Shown one piece after another: positions 17,638 through 26,370 of a stretch of 64,000 nucleotides of DNA; position 1 is the stretch's first letter, and every line of letters starts with the position of its first letter. Both the position numbers and the translations under genes were made by a program. The notes beneath the pieces are model-generated. The model saw only the letters and a program-made list of their open reading frames with translations, ran no database searches and was not told the origin of the DNA. Origin of the DNA: Ensifer sp. MPMI2T (GTDB lineage: Bacteria; Pseudomonadota; Alphaproteobacteria; Rhizobiales; Rhizobiaceae); the NCBI RefSeq assembly GCF_004827385.1, contig NZ_SRXN01000032.1, forward strand, positions 16,782 through 80,781, read 5' to 3'.

Positions 17638-19535
17638 TCACCCGGAGAACCGCGCTGGCGATGCTGGCTTCCACTGTTCTGCCGCCGCGGCTGCTTGCGG
17701 CGGGAAGCGAGGCCGAGATGCTCGCGCCGCTGGTTGCGGAAGGCAAACTTCCTCCGGTCAATGAGCGGTTGCCGAAAACGCCGCGCGTGATCAATGTCGC
17801 GGCCAGAGGGCGCACGCCCGGCAAGCATGGCGGCAAGATCCGAAGCCTCATCGGCAGCGCCAAGGACATCCGGCTGATGACGGTCTACGGCTATTGCCGG
17901 CTGGTCGGCTACGACGAGCAGCTGAACCTTCAGGCCGACGTTCTCGAAAGCTACGAGAGGGTCGAGGACCGCATCTTCACCCTGCGCCTGCGCGAGGGGC
18001 ATAAGTGGTCGGATGGCACACCGCTTACGACAGAAGACTTCCGCTACTGCTGGGAAGATGTGCTGCTCAACGAGGACCTCTCTCCGGCGGGTCTCCCGAC
18101 GGCGCTGGTCATGGATGGCGAAGCGGCCAAGTTCGAGATCGTCGACGAGCGCACGTTGCGCTATTCCTGGACGAAGCCGAACCCGGATTTCCTGCAGAAG
18201 CTCGCCGCCCCGCAGCCGTTGGTCATCGTCATGCCGTCGGCCTATCTCAAGCAGTTCCACAAGAAGTACCAGGACGAGGACAAGCTTAAGGCAAAGATGA
18301 AGGAAGAGCGGGTCAAGAAGTGGAGCCAGCTGCACATGCGCATGGCACGCTCCTATCGCCCGGAAAACCCCGATCTGCCGACGCTCGATCCCTGGCGGAA
18401 CACCACGCCGCTTCCCGCCGAGCAGTTCATTTTCGAGCGCAATCCCTACTTCCATCGGGTCGACGAAAACGGCCTGCAATTGCCCTACATCGATAAGTTC
18501 GTGCTGAACGTCAGCTCGTCCTCGCTCATCCCGGCGAAAACCGGCACGGGCGAAAGTGATCTCCAGGCGGCTGGCATCGATTTCGTCGACTACACTTTCC
18601 TGAAGGATGCGGAGAAACGATATCCGTTAAAGGTCAAGCTGTGGAAGAAGACGCAGGGATCACGTCTGGCGCTGCTTCCCAATCTCAATGCTTCCGACCC
18701 GGTCTGGCGTCCGCTGCTGCAGGATGTCCGCGTCAGGCGAGCCCTGTCGCTGGCGATTGACCGGCGCGAAATCAACATGGCGGTCTTCTATGGTTTGACC
18801 AAGGAAAGCGCCGATACCGTGCTGCCGGATAGTCCGCTGTTCCGTCCCGAATTCGCAAACGCATGGGTGGCCTACGATCCGGATCAGGCCAATAGCCTGC
18901 TCGACGCGGCGGGCCTGGCGAAGCGTGGCAGCGATGGGATTCGTATCCTGCCGGATGGACGGGCGGCGCAGGTCGTCGTCGAGACGGCGGGCGAAAGCAC
19001 GCTTGAGACCGATGTTCTGCAGTTGATAACCGACTACTGGCAGAAGGTCGGCATTTCGCTCTTCATCCGCACTTCCCAGCGCGACACCTTCCGCAGCCGC
19101 GCGGTCGGCGGCGAGATCATCATGTCCATGTGGTTCGGCATCGATAATGGCGTTCCGACTGCAAACATGAATCCGGGTCAATTGGCACCGACGGCCGACG
19201 ACCAGCTGCAGTGGCCGGTCTGGGGATTGAATTACCTGTCGCACGGCGAAATGGGGGAAGCGCCGCAGCTGCCGCCGGTGGTCGAGCTTCTTGACTTGCT
19301 CAAGCGCTGGCGGCATTCGAGCACCGACGCGGAGCGGACGGAAATCTGGAAATCGATGCTGTCGATCTATACCGATCAGGTCTTCTCGATCGGCCTCGTC
19401 AATGCATCACTGCAGCCGATCGTGGTCTCCTCGAAGCTTCGCAATGTACCGGAAGAGGCGCTCTACGGCTTCGACCCGACGAGCTATTTCGGCGTGTACA
19501 ATCCCGATACCTTCTGGCTTGAACAGGACACCTGA
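17634..19535 (+). CDS. Peptide-type ABC substrate-binding protein (SBP family 5)
   Basis: A 633-residue periplasmic protein. A twin-arginine-like signal (MITRRTALAMLASTVLPP) precedes the mature domain. The family-5 features are visible: LRLREGHKWSDGTPLTTEDF, RNPYFHRVDENG, LQDVRVRRALSLAIDR and later VGISLFIRTSQRD. It delivers peptide or another oligomeric ligand to the importer. It is about 100 residues longer than DppA/OppA, like the YejA group. ATG 17634 is chosen as it overlaps the previous stop by four bases (ATGA) and starts at the signal peptide. The ligand cannot be deduced. Confidence 0.88.
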   Translation: MITRRTALAMLASTVLPPRLLAAGSEAEMLAPLVAEGKLPPVNERLPKTPRVINVAARGRTPGKHGGKIRSLIGSAKDIRLMTVYGYCRLVGYDEQLNLQADVLESYERVEDRIFTLRLREGHKWSDGTPLTTEDFRYCWEDVLLNEDLSPAGLPTALVMDGEAAKFEIVDERTLRYSWTKPNPDFLQKLAAPQPLVIVMPSAYLKQFHKKYQDEDKLKAKMKEERVKKWSQLHMRMARSYRPENPDLPTLDPWRNTTPLPAEQFIFERNPYFHRVDENGLQLPYIDKFVLNVSSSSLIPAKTGTGESDLQAAGIDFVDYTFLKDAEKRYPLKVKLWKKTQGSRLALLPNLNASDPVWRPLLQDVRVRRALSLAIDRREINMAVFYGLTKESADTVLPDSPLFRPEFANAWVAYDPDQANSLLDAAGLAKRGSDGIRILPDGRAAQVVVETAGESTLETDVLQLITDYWQKVGISLFIRTSQRDTFRSRAVGGEIIMSMWFGIDNGVPTANMNPGQLAPTADDQLQWPVWGLNYLSHGEMGEAPQLPPVVELLDLLKRWRHSSTDAERTEIWKSMLSIYTDQVFSIGLVNASLQPIVVSSKLRNVPEEALYGFDPTSYFGVYNPDTFWLEQDT

Positions 19536-19536
19536 C

Positions 19537-20535
19537 ATGCTGCGATACATTCTCTGGCGTATTGCGGCGATGGTCCCCACCCTCCTCATCATCTCCGCCC
19601 TGGTGTTCGCCATCATCGAACTGCCGCCGGGAGACTATTTCGAGAGCTACGTCGCCGAGATCAGGGCGCAGGGCGAAGGTGTCAACATGGAGCAGATCGA
19701 AGCTCTGCGAAAAGAATACGGCTTCGATCAACCGCCCTTGCTGCGCTACATCTATTGGGTCGGCGGCATGCTGCAGGGCGACTTCGGCTATTCGTTCGAA
19801 TATGAACTGCCGGTAAGCGAGGTCGTGGGAGACCGGCTCTGGCTGACGATCCTTGTCTCTTTCTTCACGATTATGCTGACTTGGATCATCGCCTTTCCGA
19901 TCGGCATCTATGCGGCGACGAACCAATACAGCTGGGGCGATTACGGGCTGTCGCTGATTGGTCTCATCGGCATCGCCGTGCCGAACTTTATGCTGGCGCT
20001 CATCCTCATGTATTTCGCCAATATCTGGTTCGGCACCTCGATCGGCCATCTCATGGACCAGCAATATCTTAACGAGCCGATGAGTTGGGCCAAAGCCAGG
20101 TCGATGCTCGAGCACATGTGGATACCGGTGATCATCATCGGCGCGGCGGGAACGGCGGGCATGATCCGGCGGCTCAGGGCCAACCTGCTCGACGAGCTTC
20201 AGAAGCAATATGTCGTGACGGCGAGAGCGAAGGGGCTCTCACCCACCAAAACCCTGCTCAAATACCCGTTGCGCATGGCGCTCAACTTCTTCATCTCCGA
20301 TATCGGTTCGATCCTGCCGGCAATCATCTCGGGCGCGGAAATCACGGCGATCGTCCTTTCGCTTGAAACAACGGGACCGATGTTGATCAAGGCGCTGCAG
20401 AGCCAGGACATGTATCTCGCCGGCTCGTTCCTGATGTTTCTCGCGTTTCTCACCGTCATCGGCGTGCTGATATCCGATCTTGCGCTCGCCGTTCTCGATC
20501 CCAGAATCCGTCTGCAAGGCAGGAGTACGAAGTGA
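19537..20535 (+). CDS. Peptide-type ABC permease (DppB/YejB-like)
   Basis: A 332-residue inner-membrane permease with six helices. Residues 1-9 MLRYILWRI are the typical first turn of the DppB family, followed by YGFDQPPLLRYIYWVGGMLQGDFGYSF. The cytoplasmic EAA loop is LDELQKQYVVTARAKGLSP. It begins one base after the binding-protein stop. It forms the channel with the next gene product. Start ATG 19537 places the first helix at the N-terminus, as in relatives. Confidence 0.88.
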   Translation: MLRYILWRIAAMVPTLLIISALVFAIIELPPGDYFESYVAEIRAQGEGVNMEQIEALRKEYGFDQPPLLRYIYWVGGMLQGDFGYSFEYELPVSEVVGDRLWLTILVSFFTIMLTWIIAFPIGIYAATNQYSWGDYGLSLIGLIGIAVPNFMLALILMYFANIWFGTSIGHLMDQQYLNEPMSWAKARSMLEHMWIPVIIIGAAGTAGMIRRLRANLLDELQKQYVVTARAKGLSPTKTLLKYPLRMALNFFISDIGSILPAIISGAEITAIVLSLETTGPMLIKALQSQDMYLAGSFLMFLAFLTVIGVLISDLALAVLDPRIRLQGRSTK

Positions 20536-21707
20536 CGTCACCGATTCCGGCGCCCGGCGAACCCCTGCCGCATTATGTATCGACCGCCCCGTTCGATCCC
20601 TATTCCGTGGAGGTGATGACGGAGGAGCAGGTGCGCGTGAACCAGGCGTCGCAGCTGCGCCTGATGTGGTGGAAGTTCAAGCGGCACAAGGTGGCGCTCG
20701 CCTCCGGCATTTTCCTGGCGGCCCTCTACGTCATGATCCTCTTTTGCGAGTTTCTGGCGCCGTATAATCTGCACACGCGCAACGTCGATTTCATCTACAC
20801 GCCGCCGCAGAACGTCCGCCTTTTTCATGACGGCGCGTTTGTCGGTCCCTTCGTCTATGGCCGGACGATGACGCTGGACATGGCAACGCTGAAGCGGAAC
20901 TATGCCGACAACACCTCGGACGTCCAGCGGATCCGCTTCTTCTGCCGCGGCGACAGCTATCGCTTCTGGGGACTTTTCGAGAGCAACTTGCATCTCGTCT
21001 GTCCTGCGGAGGGCGGTCAGCTCTTCCTGCTTGGAACCGACAGGCTCGGACGCGACGTGCTGTCGCGTATCATCTACGGCGCGCGGATTTCACTGACGAT
21101 CGGTCTTCTCGGCATTACGGTCAGCTTCGTGCTCGGCATCGTCATCGGCGGGCTCGCCGGCTATCACGGCGGCGTTTTCGATCTCCTGGTCCAGAGATTG
21201 ATCGAGGTGCTCCAGTCGATTCCGAGCATTCCGCTGTGGCTGTCGCTTGCGGCCATCATGCCGGCCACATGGAGCCCGATCCTCATCTATCTCGGGATCA
21301 CCGTGATCCTGGGGCTTCTCGACTGGACGGGCCTTGCGCGGGCCGTCCGCTCGAAGCTGCTGGCGCTCCGCGAGGAGGACTATGTCCTTGCGGCCCAACT
21401 GATGGGCGCCAAAAGCAGCCGTATCATCGGGCGCCATCTCGTTCCGGGATTCATGTCCCATCTCATTGCAACAGCGACGATCTCCATTCCCGGCATGATC
21501 CTCGGCGAGACTGCGCTGAGCTTCCTCGGATTGGGACTGCGCCCGCCGATAACGAGCTGGGGAATCCTGCTAACTGAGGCAAAGAGCGTCAGCGTCATTG
21601 CTTTCTATCCCTGGCTGCTGTTTCCGACTATACCAGTCATTCTTGTGATTTTGGCGTTCAACTTCCTGGGAGATGGGTTGCGCGACGCCGCCGATCCCTA
21701 CAAATAA
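20532..21707 (+). CDS. Peptide-type ABC permease (DppC/YejE-like)
   Basis: A 391-residue permease, partner of the previous one. It has an N-terminal cytosolic stretch and one helix (about 55-75), an unusually long periplasmic insert up to residue 170 and then five helices; TDRLGRDVLSRIIYGARISL and the EAA loop LREEDYVLAAQLMGAKSS are diagnostic. The long insert is shared with the YejE group. The start is GTG 20532, overlapping the upstream stop by four bases (GTGA), so translational coupling is expected. It closes the importer; three glycosyltransferase genes follow after 78 bp. Confidence 0.86.
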   Translation: MTSPIPAPGEPLPHYVSTAPFDPYSVEVMTEEQVRVNQASQLRLMWWKFKRHKVALASGIFLAALYVMILFCEFLAPYNLHTRNVDFIYTPPQNVRLFHDGAFVGPFVYGRTMTLDMATLKRNYADNTSDVQRIRFFCRGDSYRFWGLFESNLHLVCPAEGGQLFLLGTDRLGRDVLSRIIYGARISLTIGLLGITVSFVLGIVIGGLAGYHGGVFDLLVQRLIEVLQSIPSIPLWLSLAAIMPATWSPILIYLGITVILGLLDWTGLARAVRSKLLALREEDYVLAAQLMGAKSSRIIGRHLVPGFMSHLIATATISIPGMILGETALSFLGLGLRPPITSWGILLTEAKSVSVIAFYPWLLFPTIPVILVILAFNFLGDGLRDAADPYK

Positions 21708-21785
21708 AGCCGGCACGTCCTTTGATTGCCCGCGGGCGCTGCATCCTGTTGCAGCCCTTCTGATAATGAGCGAAAGGTTCTTCGC

Positions 21786-23000
21786 ATGGTACGGCGTTTC
21801 GAGGATGCCCGGATCCTCATGTACAGCCACGACACCTTCGGCCTCGGTCATCTGCGGCGCTGTCGGACGATCGCGCATGCGCTCGTGGAGGACTACAGTG
21901 GGCTGCAGGTGCTGATCATCTCTGGCGCGACGATCGCCGGGGCTTTCGATTATCGTGCACGCGTCGACTTCGTGAAGATTCCGAGCGTCATCAAGCTCAG
22001 AAACGGTGAGTACACTTCGCTCGACCGGCATATCGAATTGCACGAGACGCTGAAGATGCGCCAATCGATCATCCGCTCGACGGCCGAGACGTTCAAGCCG
22101 GACATCTTCATCGTCGACAAGGAGCCGATGGGCTTGCGCGGCGAGGTCGAGGATACGCTCACCTATCTAAAGACCCACGGGACGAAGTTGGTGCTTGGGC
22201 TTCGGGAAATCATGGACGCCCCGCACCTGCTCGAAGTCGAATGGAAGCGGCGCGACACCATGCGCAAGATCGAGCAGTTCTACGATGCGATCTGGGTCTA
22301 TGGTCCGCCGGATTTTTACGATCCGCTGGTGGACCTTGAAGTGCCCGCGGCAGTGCGCGAACGCATGAACTTCGTCGGTTTCCTGCAACGAAGCGTTCCG
22401 CATGACGGACTGCCTGATCACAGGCCGGAGGGCGACTATATCCTCGTCACCACCGGTGGCGGCGGCGACGGTGCCGAACTCATTCATGACGTGATCCACG
22501 CCTATCAGCAGGATTCCGAACTGACGCACAATGCCCTTGTGGTGCTTGGGCCCTACATGCCGGCCAAGCAACGCAACAAGCTGATCAAGAAGGGCGGTCG
22601 CATTCCTTTCATCAAGATAATCGAGTTCGACAATCGCATGGAGGAACTGATTGCCGGCGCGAGAGGGGTGGTCTCGATGGGCGGCTACAACACCTACTGC
22701 GAGATCCTATCCTTCGACAAGCCGGCCTTGATCGTGCCGCGTCTCGAGCCGCGGGAGGAGCAGTTGATCCGGGCTCGACGCGCGTCCGACCTTGGACTCG
22801 TCGAGATGCTGCTTCCTCATGAGGCCGAGGATCCGCTGCGGTTTGCGGCTGCATTGAAGGATTTGCCGGAGCGCGCGCCGCCATCGCGCGCTGCCAATGG
22901 CCTGAGGCTGGAAGGCCTTGTCCACATCTCCGAGCTTGTCGGCAGCTGGCTCGATCACAGATCGAAAGAGCACCTGAGCATCGTGAAGCAGTCGAGCTGA
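21786..23000 (+). CDS. Glycosyltransferase, MurG/GT28-like fold
   Basis: A 404-residue GT-B protein. The first domain starts with the strand ARILMYSHDTFGLGHLRRC, where the GLGH loop is the MurG-like acceptor/phosphate loop. The second domain has ILVTTGGGGDG and MGGYNTYCEILSF, corresponding to the nucleotide-sugar site, and ends with LIVPRLEPREEQLIRA. The sugar and acceptor are unknown. ATG 21786 is chosen because AAAGG lies eight bases upstream. The gene starts 78 bp after the permease, and the next gene follows after four bases. It resembles 24249-25412 in architecture, so the two may be ancient duplicates. Confidence 0.75.
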   Translation: MVRRFEDARILMYSHDTFGLGHLRRCRTIAHALVEDYSGLQVLIISGATIAGAFDYRARVDFVKIPSVIKLRNGEYTSLDRHIELHETLKMRQSIIRSTAETFKPDIFIVDKEPMGLRGEVEDTLTYLKTHGTKLVLGLREIMDAPHLLEVEWKRRDTMRKIEQFYDAIWVYGPPDFYDPLVDLEVPAAVRERMNFVGFLQRSVPHDGLPDHRPEGDYILVTTGGGGDGAELIHDVIHAYQQDSELTHNALVVLGPYMPAKQRNKLIKKGGRIPFIKIIEFDNRMEELIAGARGVVSMGGYNTYCEILSFDKPALIVPRLEPREEQLIRARRASDLGLVEMLLPHEAEDPLRFAAALKDLPERAPPSRAANGLRLEGLVHISELVGSWLDHRSKEHLSIVKQSS

Positions 23001-23004
23001 GCCA

Positions 23005-24252
23005 GTGTCGCCAAATCGAAAGATTGCCGTCGTCCTGAAAGGCTATCCGCGCCTGTCGGAAACATTTATTGCGCAGGAACTGCTCGGCCTGGAAAAAGCG
23101 GGGCACGAACTCGTTCTCGTCGCGCTCCGTCGTCCGACCGATGGCAAGCGTCATCCCGTGCACGACGAAATCCGCGCCGACGTCCACTATTTGCCGGAAT
23201 ATCTACATGAGGAGCCGTGGCGCGTGCTTCGCGCCGCGCTCCGATTGATGCCGAAAGCCGGGTTCTGGCGCGCGCTTGGCCCATTCCTTTGGGATCTCTC
23301 GCGCGATCCGTCGCGCAACCGCTTCCGGCGGTTCGGTCAAGCGCTGGTGTTGGTCGCCGAGTGGCCCGGCGCGGCGACCTGGCTTCACGCGCATTTCATT
23401 CACACGCCCGCTTCGGTGACCAACTATGCCAGCATTATCGCAGGCATCCCCTGGACCTGCTCCGCCCATGCCAAGGACATCTGGACATCGGCCAACTGGG
23501 AGCTTTCCGGAAAGCTCGACCGCGCCCGCTGGACCGTTACCTGCACGCGGAGCGGCTTTGAGCATCTGCAAAGCTTGACGCCCGAGAAATCCCGCGTGCA
23601 TCTGAGCTACCACGGCCTCGATCTCGACCGCTTCCCGGTCTTTGGCGGTGAGCATTCTCGCCGTGACGGCTCCGACCCCGCCGATCCGGTGCGAATCGTC
23701 AGCGTCGGACGCGCCGTCGCCAAGAAGGGTTATGACATTCTGCTGAAGGCCTTGTCGCTGCTGCCAGCCGATCTCCACTGGCGATTCGATCACATCGGTG
23801 CAGGCGAGCTGGCTGGCGACCTCAAGAAGCTTGCCACCGATCTCGGTCTTGCCGAGCAGATCCGCTGGATGGGCGCGCTCGACCAGACCGACGTGCTTCA
23901 GCATTATCGCGACAGCGACATCTTCGCGCTGGCGTGCCGGGTTGCGGCCGATGGTGATCGTGACGGCCTGCCGAACGTTCTGGTGGAAGCGTCGAGCCAG
24001 CGGCTGCCTTGCGTCTCGACATCCGTCTCGGGCATTCCGGAATTGCTGACGGACTATCAGAACGGTCTCCTCGTGCCATCCGAGGACCCGCGGGCGCTTG
24101 CCCTGGCGCTTGAACGGCTGGTCCGCGCCCCGGATCTCCGGCGACAACTCGGCACTGCTGCTGAACAGCGTGTTCGCGCCGAGTTCGACCATCACTCGAG
24201 CGTCACCCAACTGATTGAGCTCTTTCAAAGCGAGTGGAGCAAAGCCTCTTGA
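23005..24252 (+). CDS. Glycosyltransferase family 4
   Basis: A 415-residue GT4 enzyme. KGYPRLSETFIAQELLGLE near the N-terminus is a typical GT4 loop; the donor site reads RIVSVGRAVAKKGYDILLKAL and then GLPNVLVEASSQRLPCVST with the family E-x7-E motif. HAHFIHTPASV is the central loop. It transfers a sugar in the cytoplasm, with unknown specificity. It starts with GTG at 23005, four bases after the previous stop, and its stop overlaps the next gene's start (TTGA). Confidence 0.82.
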   Translation: MSPNRKIAVVLKGYPRLSETFIAQELLGLEKAGHELVLVALRRPTDGKRHPVHDEIRADVHYLPEYLHEEPWRVLRAALRLMPKAGFWRALGPFLWDLSRDPSRNRFRRFGQALVLVAEWPGAATWLHAHFIHTPASVTNYASIIAGIPWTCSAHAKDIWTSANWELSGKLDRARWTVTCTRSGFEHLQSLTPEKSRVHLSYHGLDLDRFPVFGGEHSRRDGSDPADPVRIVSVGRAVAKKGYDILLKALSLLPADLHWRFDHIGAGELAGDLKKLATDLGLAEQIRWMGALDQTDVLQHYRDSDIFALACRVAADGDRDGLPNVLVEASSQRLPCVSTSVSGIPELLTDYQNGLLVPSEDPRALALALERLVRAPDLRRQLGTAAEQRVRAEFDHHSSVTQLIELFQSEWSKAS

Positions 24253-25412
24253 ACAAGCGTCGCGTCTTCTTCTACGTGCAGCATCTGCTCGGCATCGGGC
24301 ATCTGGCGCGAGCGAGCCGTATCGCTAAAGCGTTGTCTGCCGACGGGTTTGACGTGACGATGGTCACGGGCGGCACGCCTGTTCCCGGGTTTCCCGGCGA
24401 GGGTCTGGCGACCATCGCGCTGCCGCCGGTAACGGCCGGCGACAAGGGCTTTTCCGGCCTGAGCGATGCCGACGGCAATCCGGTCACGGATGCTTTCCAG
24501 CAGCACCGCAAGAACCTGTTGATCGAAGCGCTGCATGCCTCGAAGCCTGATGTCGTCATCATCGAGGCCTTCCCGTTCGGTCGCAGACAGATGCGCTTTG
24601 AATTGCTGCCGCTGCTCGATGCCATCGCCGCAATGGAGCCGCGGCCGCTGGTGGCAACCTCGCTGCGCGATATACTGCAGGAACGGGTCAAGCCCGGCCG
24701 TGCCGAGGAGACCGTGGATCTCGTCAAGGCGCATTTCGATCTCGTGCTTGTCCACGGCGACCCAGCATTCGCGCGCCTTGAGGAAACCTTTCCGCTTGCG
24801 GGCGAAATCGCGGAAAAGGTCGCTTACACGGGTCTCGTCGCACCGCCGCCGCCAGCCGAAGCGAATGAGAAATTCGACATCGTGGTTTCGGCCGGGGGTG
24901 GTGCTGTCGGGAAGGATCTGATCAGCGCGGCGCTTGGCGCAGCAACGATGCTGCCGAAGGCGCTTCGCTGGTGCATCGTAACCGGGCCTAACCTGCCGCA
25001 GAGCGATTTCGATGCGCTCGCCACGGCTGCTCCCGACGGGGTCGGCCTCTTCCGCTTTCGCCAGGATTTTGCGGGCCTGCTCGCGGGCGCGCGGCTCTCT
25101 GTCTCGCAGGCGGGATACAACACCGTGTGCGACATTCTTCGCGCCGGCTGCGGCTCGTTGCTCATTCCCTTCACGGCGGGCGGCGAAACCGAGCAGAGCA
25201 CACGCGCAGCAAGGCTCGAAAGGCTCGGCCTTGCGGGGGTCCTGCCGGAAGAAGCCATCACGTCCGACCGGCTCGCACGGGACATAGGGGCGATGCTTGC
25301 GCGACCAAAGCCGGAGATTCCGCCGCTCGATCTTACCGGCGCTGCCAGGACCGCAACGATCCTGAGGGAAGAGCTGCGGCAGCGGGAGGTTAGACCGTCC
25401 CGATCAGCATGA
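24249..25412 (+). CDS. Glycosyltransferase, MurG/GT28-like fold
   Basis: A 387-residue GT-B protein beginning LNKRRVFFYVQHLLGIGHLARASRI, where GIGH matches the GLGH loop of the gene at 21786. The C-terminal site has FDIVVSAGGGAVG and VSQAGYNTVCDILRAGCGSL. The start is placed at TTG 24249, overlapping the upstream TGA, with GGAG nine bases before; GTG at 24234 is an alternative that adds five residues. It is the last gene of a plus-strand run that begins at 15745. Its 3' end overlaps that of the converging methyltransferase by 23 bp. Confidence 0.75.
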   Translation: MNKRRVFFYVQHLLGIGHLARASRIAKALSADGFDVTMVTGGTPVPGFPGEGLATIALPPVTAGDKGFSGLSDADGNPVTDAFQQHRKNLLIEALHASKPDVVIIEAFPFGRRQMRFELLPLLDAIAAMEPRPLVATSLRDILQERVKPGRAEETVDLVKAHFDLVLVHGDPAFARLEETFPLAGEIAEKVAYTGLVAPPPPAEANEKFDIVVSAGGGAVGKDLISAALGAATMLPKALRWCIVTGPNLPQSDFDALATAAPDGVGLFRFRQDFAGLLAGARLSVSQAGYNTVCDILRAGCGSLLIPFTAGGETEQSTRAARLERLGLAGVLPEEAITSDRLARDIGAMLARPKPEIPPLDLTGAARTATILREELRQREVRPSRSA

Positions 25413-26058
25413 AGCGATTGTATTTCTTCATCGGCAACGCGCCTGCGAAATCGAGCCTCGAAAGACCGGCCCGCGTCTGGAATTCCTCAAGCGAGGATAC
25501 GCAGCTTATATGCGTCGGTTCGCTGAAGTAATCGTTCGACTGCAGCAGGACACGAGTGCCGGGAGGAAGGAGCTCGAGCCAGAGCTTGAGATCGGCAATG
25601 TGCTCGCAGCTCGTGTTGATGATCAGGTCGGCTCCGATTGCTCTATAGTCGAGAGCATACATATCGGCCGTGATGGCGCGGAAACGGTCGCCATGGGCTG
25701 AATTGAGCGTGCGCGCCACCTCCTCCACCGCCGGGTCGATGTCGTAACTGTCGATGGCCCCGATGTCGAAGCGCGGATCTTCGAAAAGCATCGCGGGCAG
25801 AATGCCGTACCAGCCGCCTAAAACCACAATCCGCTCGAAGGCCGAGCCGGCGCTTTCGAGCAGCTTGTCACGCGCCCAAATCTTGCAGCCGACTTGCTTG
25901 TAGTTGAACGCGTTGGCGATGTCCGCATCCCGGTGCTTGGCAATCACCCTGCCTATGCCAGCCACTACCGCGCTGCCGGAATAGGCGGCGATCCCGCGCA
26001 CGAGATCATAGGCGTTCTCGCGCCAATCTTCGGGGGGAGTATGGGTGGCATGCATCAT
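25390..26058 (-). CDS. Class I SAM-dependent methyltransferase-like protein
   Basis: A protein of about 222 residues with a Rossmann-type core: RIVVLGGWYGILPAMLF (motif I), IDSYDIDP (acidic end of strand 2) and GADLIINTSCEH (motif IV region). It lacks the canonical GxGxG, having GGWYG, so binding of SAM is likely but not assured. The substrate is unknown. The start is uncertain: ATG 26058 lacks a good ribosome binding site, and the open frame continues far upstream on the minus strand. It is convergent with the GT run and divergent from the degenerate ABC gene. A related second methyltransferase (FkbM) sits at 29.7 kb. Confidence 0.6.
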   Translation of the reverse strand: MMHATHTPPEDWRENAYDLVRGIAAYSGSAVVAGIGRVIAKHRDADIANAFNYKQVGCKIWARDKLLESAGSAFERIVVLGGWYGILPAMLFEDPRFDIGAIDSYDIDPAVEEVARTLNSAHGDRFRAITADMYALDYRAIGADLIINTSCEHIADLKLWLELLPPGTRVLLQSNDYFSEPTHISCVSSLEEFQTRAGLSRLDFAGALPMKKYNRFMLIGTV

Positions 26059-26370
26059 GAGGCTGTTGTAAGCTGACGGGTAGGCGAGTGCAAGCCACGC
26101 GCGAGTATACCTCGAGCCGCAGATGCTCGCCACGTCTGCAAGGAGCCGTCGGGGCTTTGCTGAAGGGGCGATCTGTTCGACAGATGTTACTCGTGGTTCG
26201 CGTCTGCTTGACATGGGGCAGGGCTCTGCTCTCATGCCGGCAGTCACGATTCCGTGGATGAAGCGTGAGTCCATTGAAGACTTGATGGACTGAAACCATT
26301 TGCAACAGGAGTCCGCCGGCGCGATTAGCTCGGCGACCCTGTGTTTTAAGTTAGGTTGCATTGCCAGCAC
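26059..26370. promoter_or_regulatory. Divergent promoter region before the degenerate ABC gene
   Basis: About 310 bp between the methyltransferase and ABC genes, which diverge. The minus-strand methyltransferase frame remains open through it, so part may be coding if the true start is upstream. TAAGTTAGG at 26347-26355 precedes the ABC start; no other site was recognised. Confidence 0.3.
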
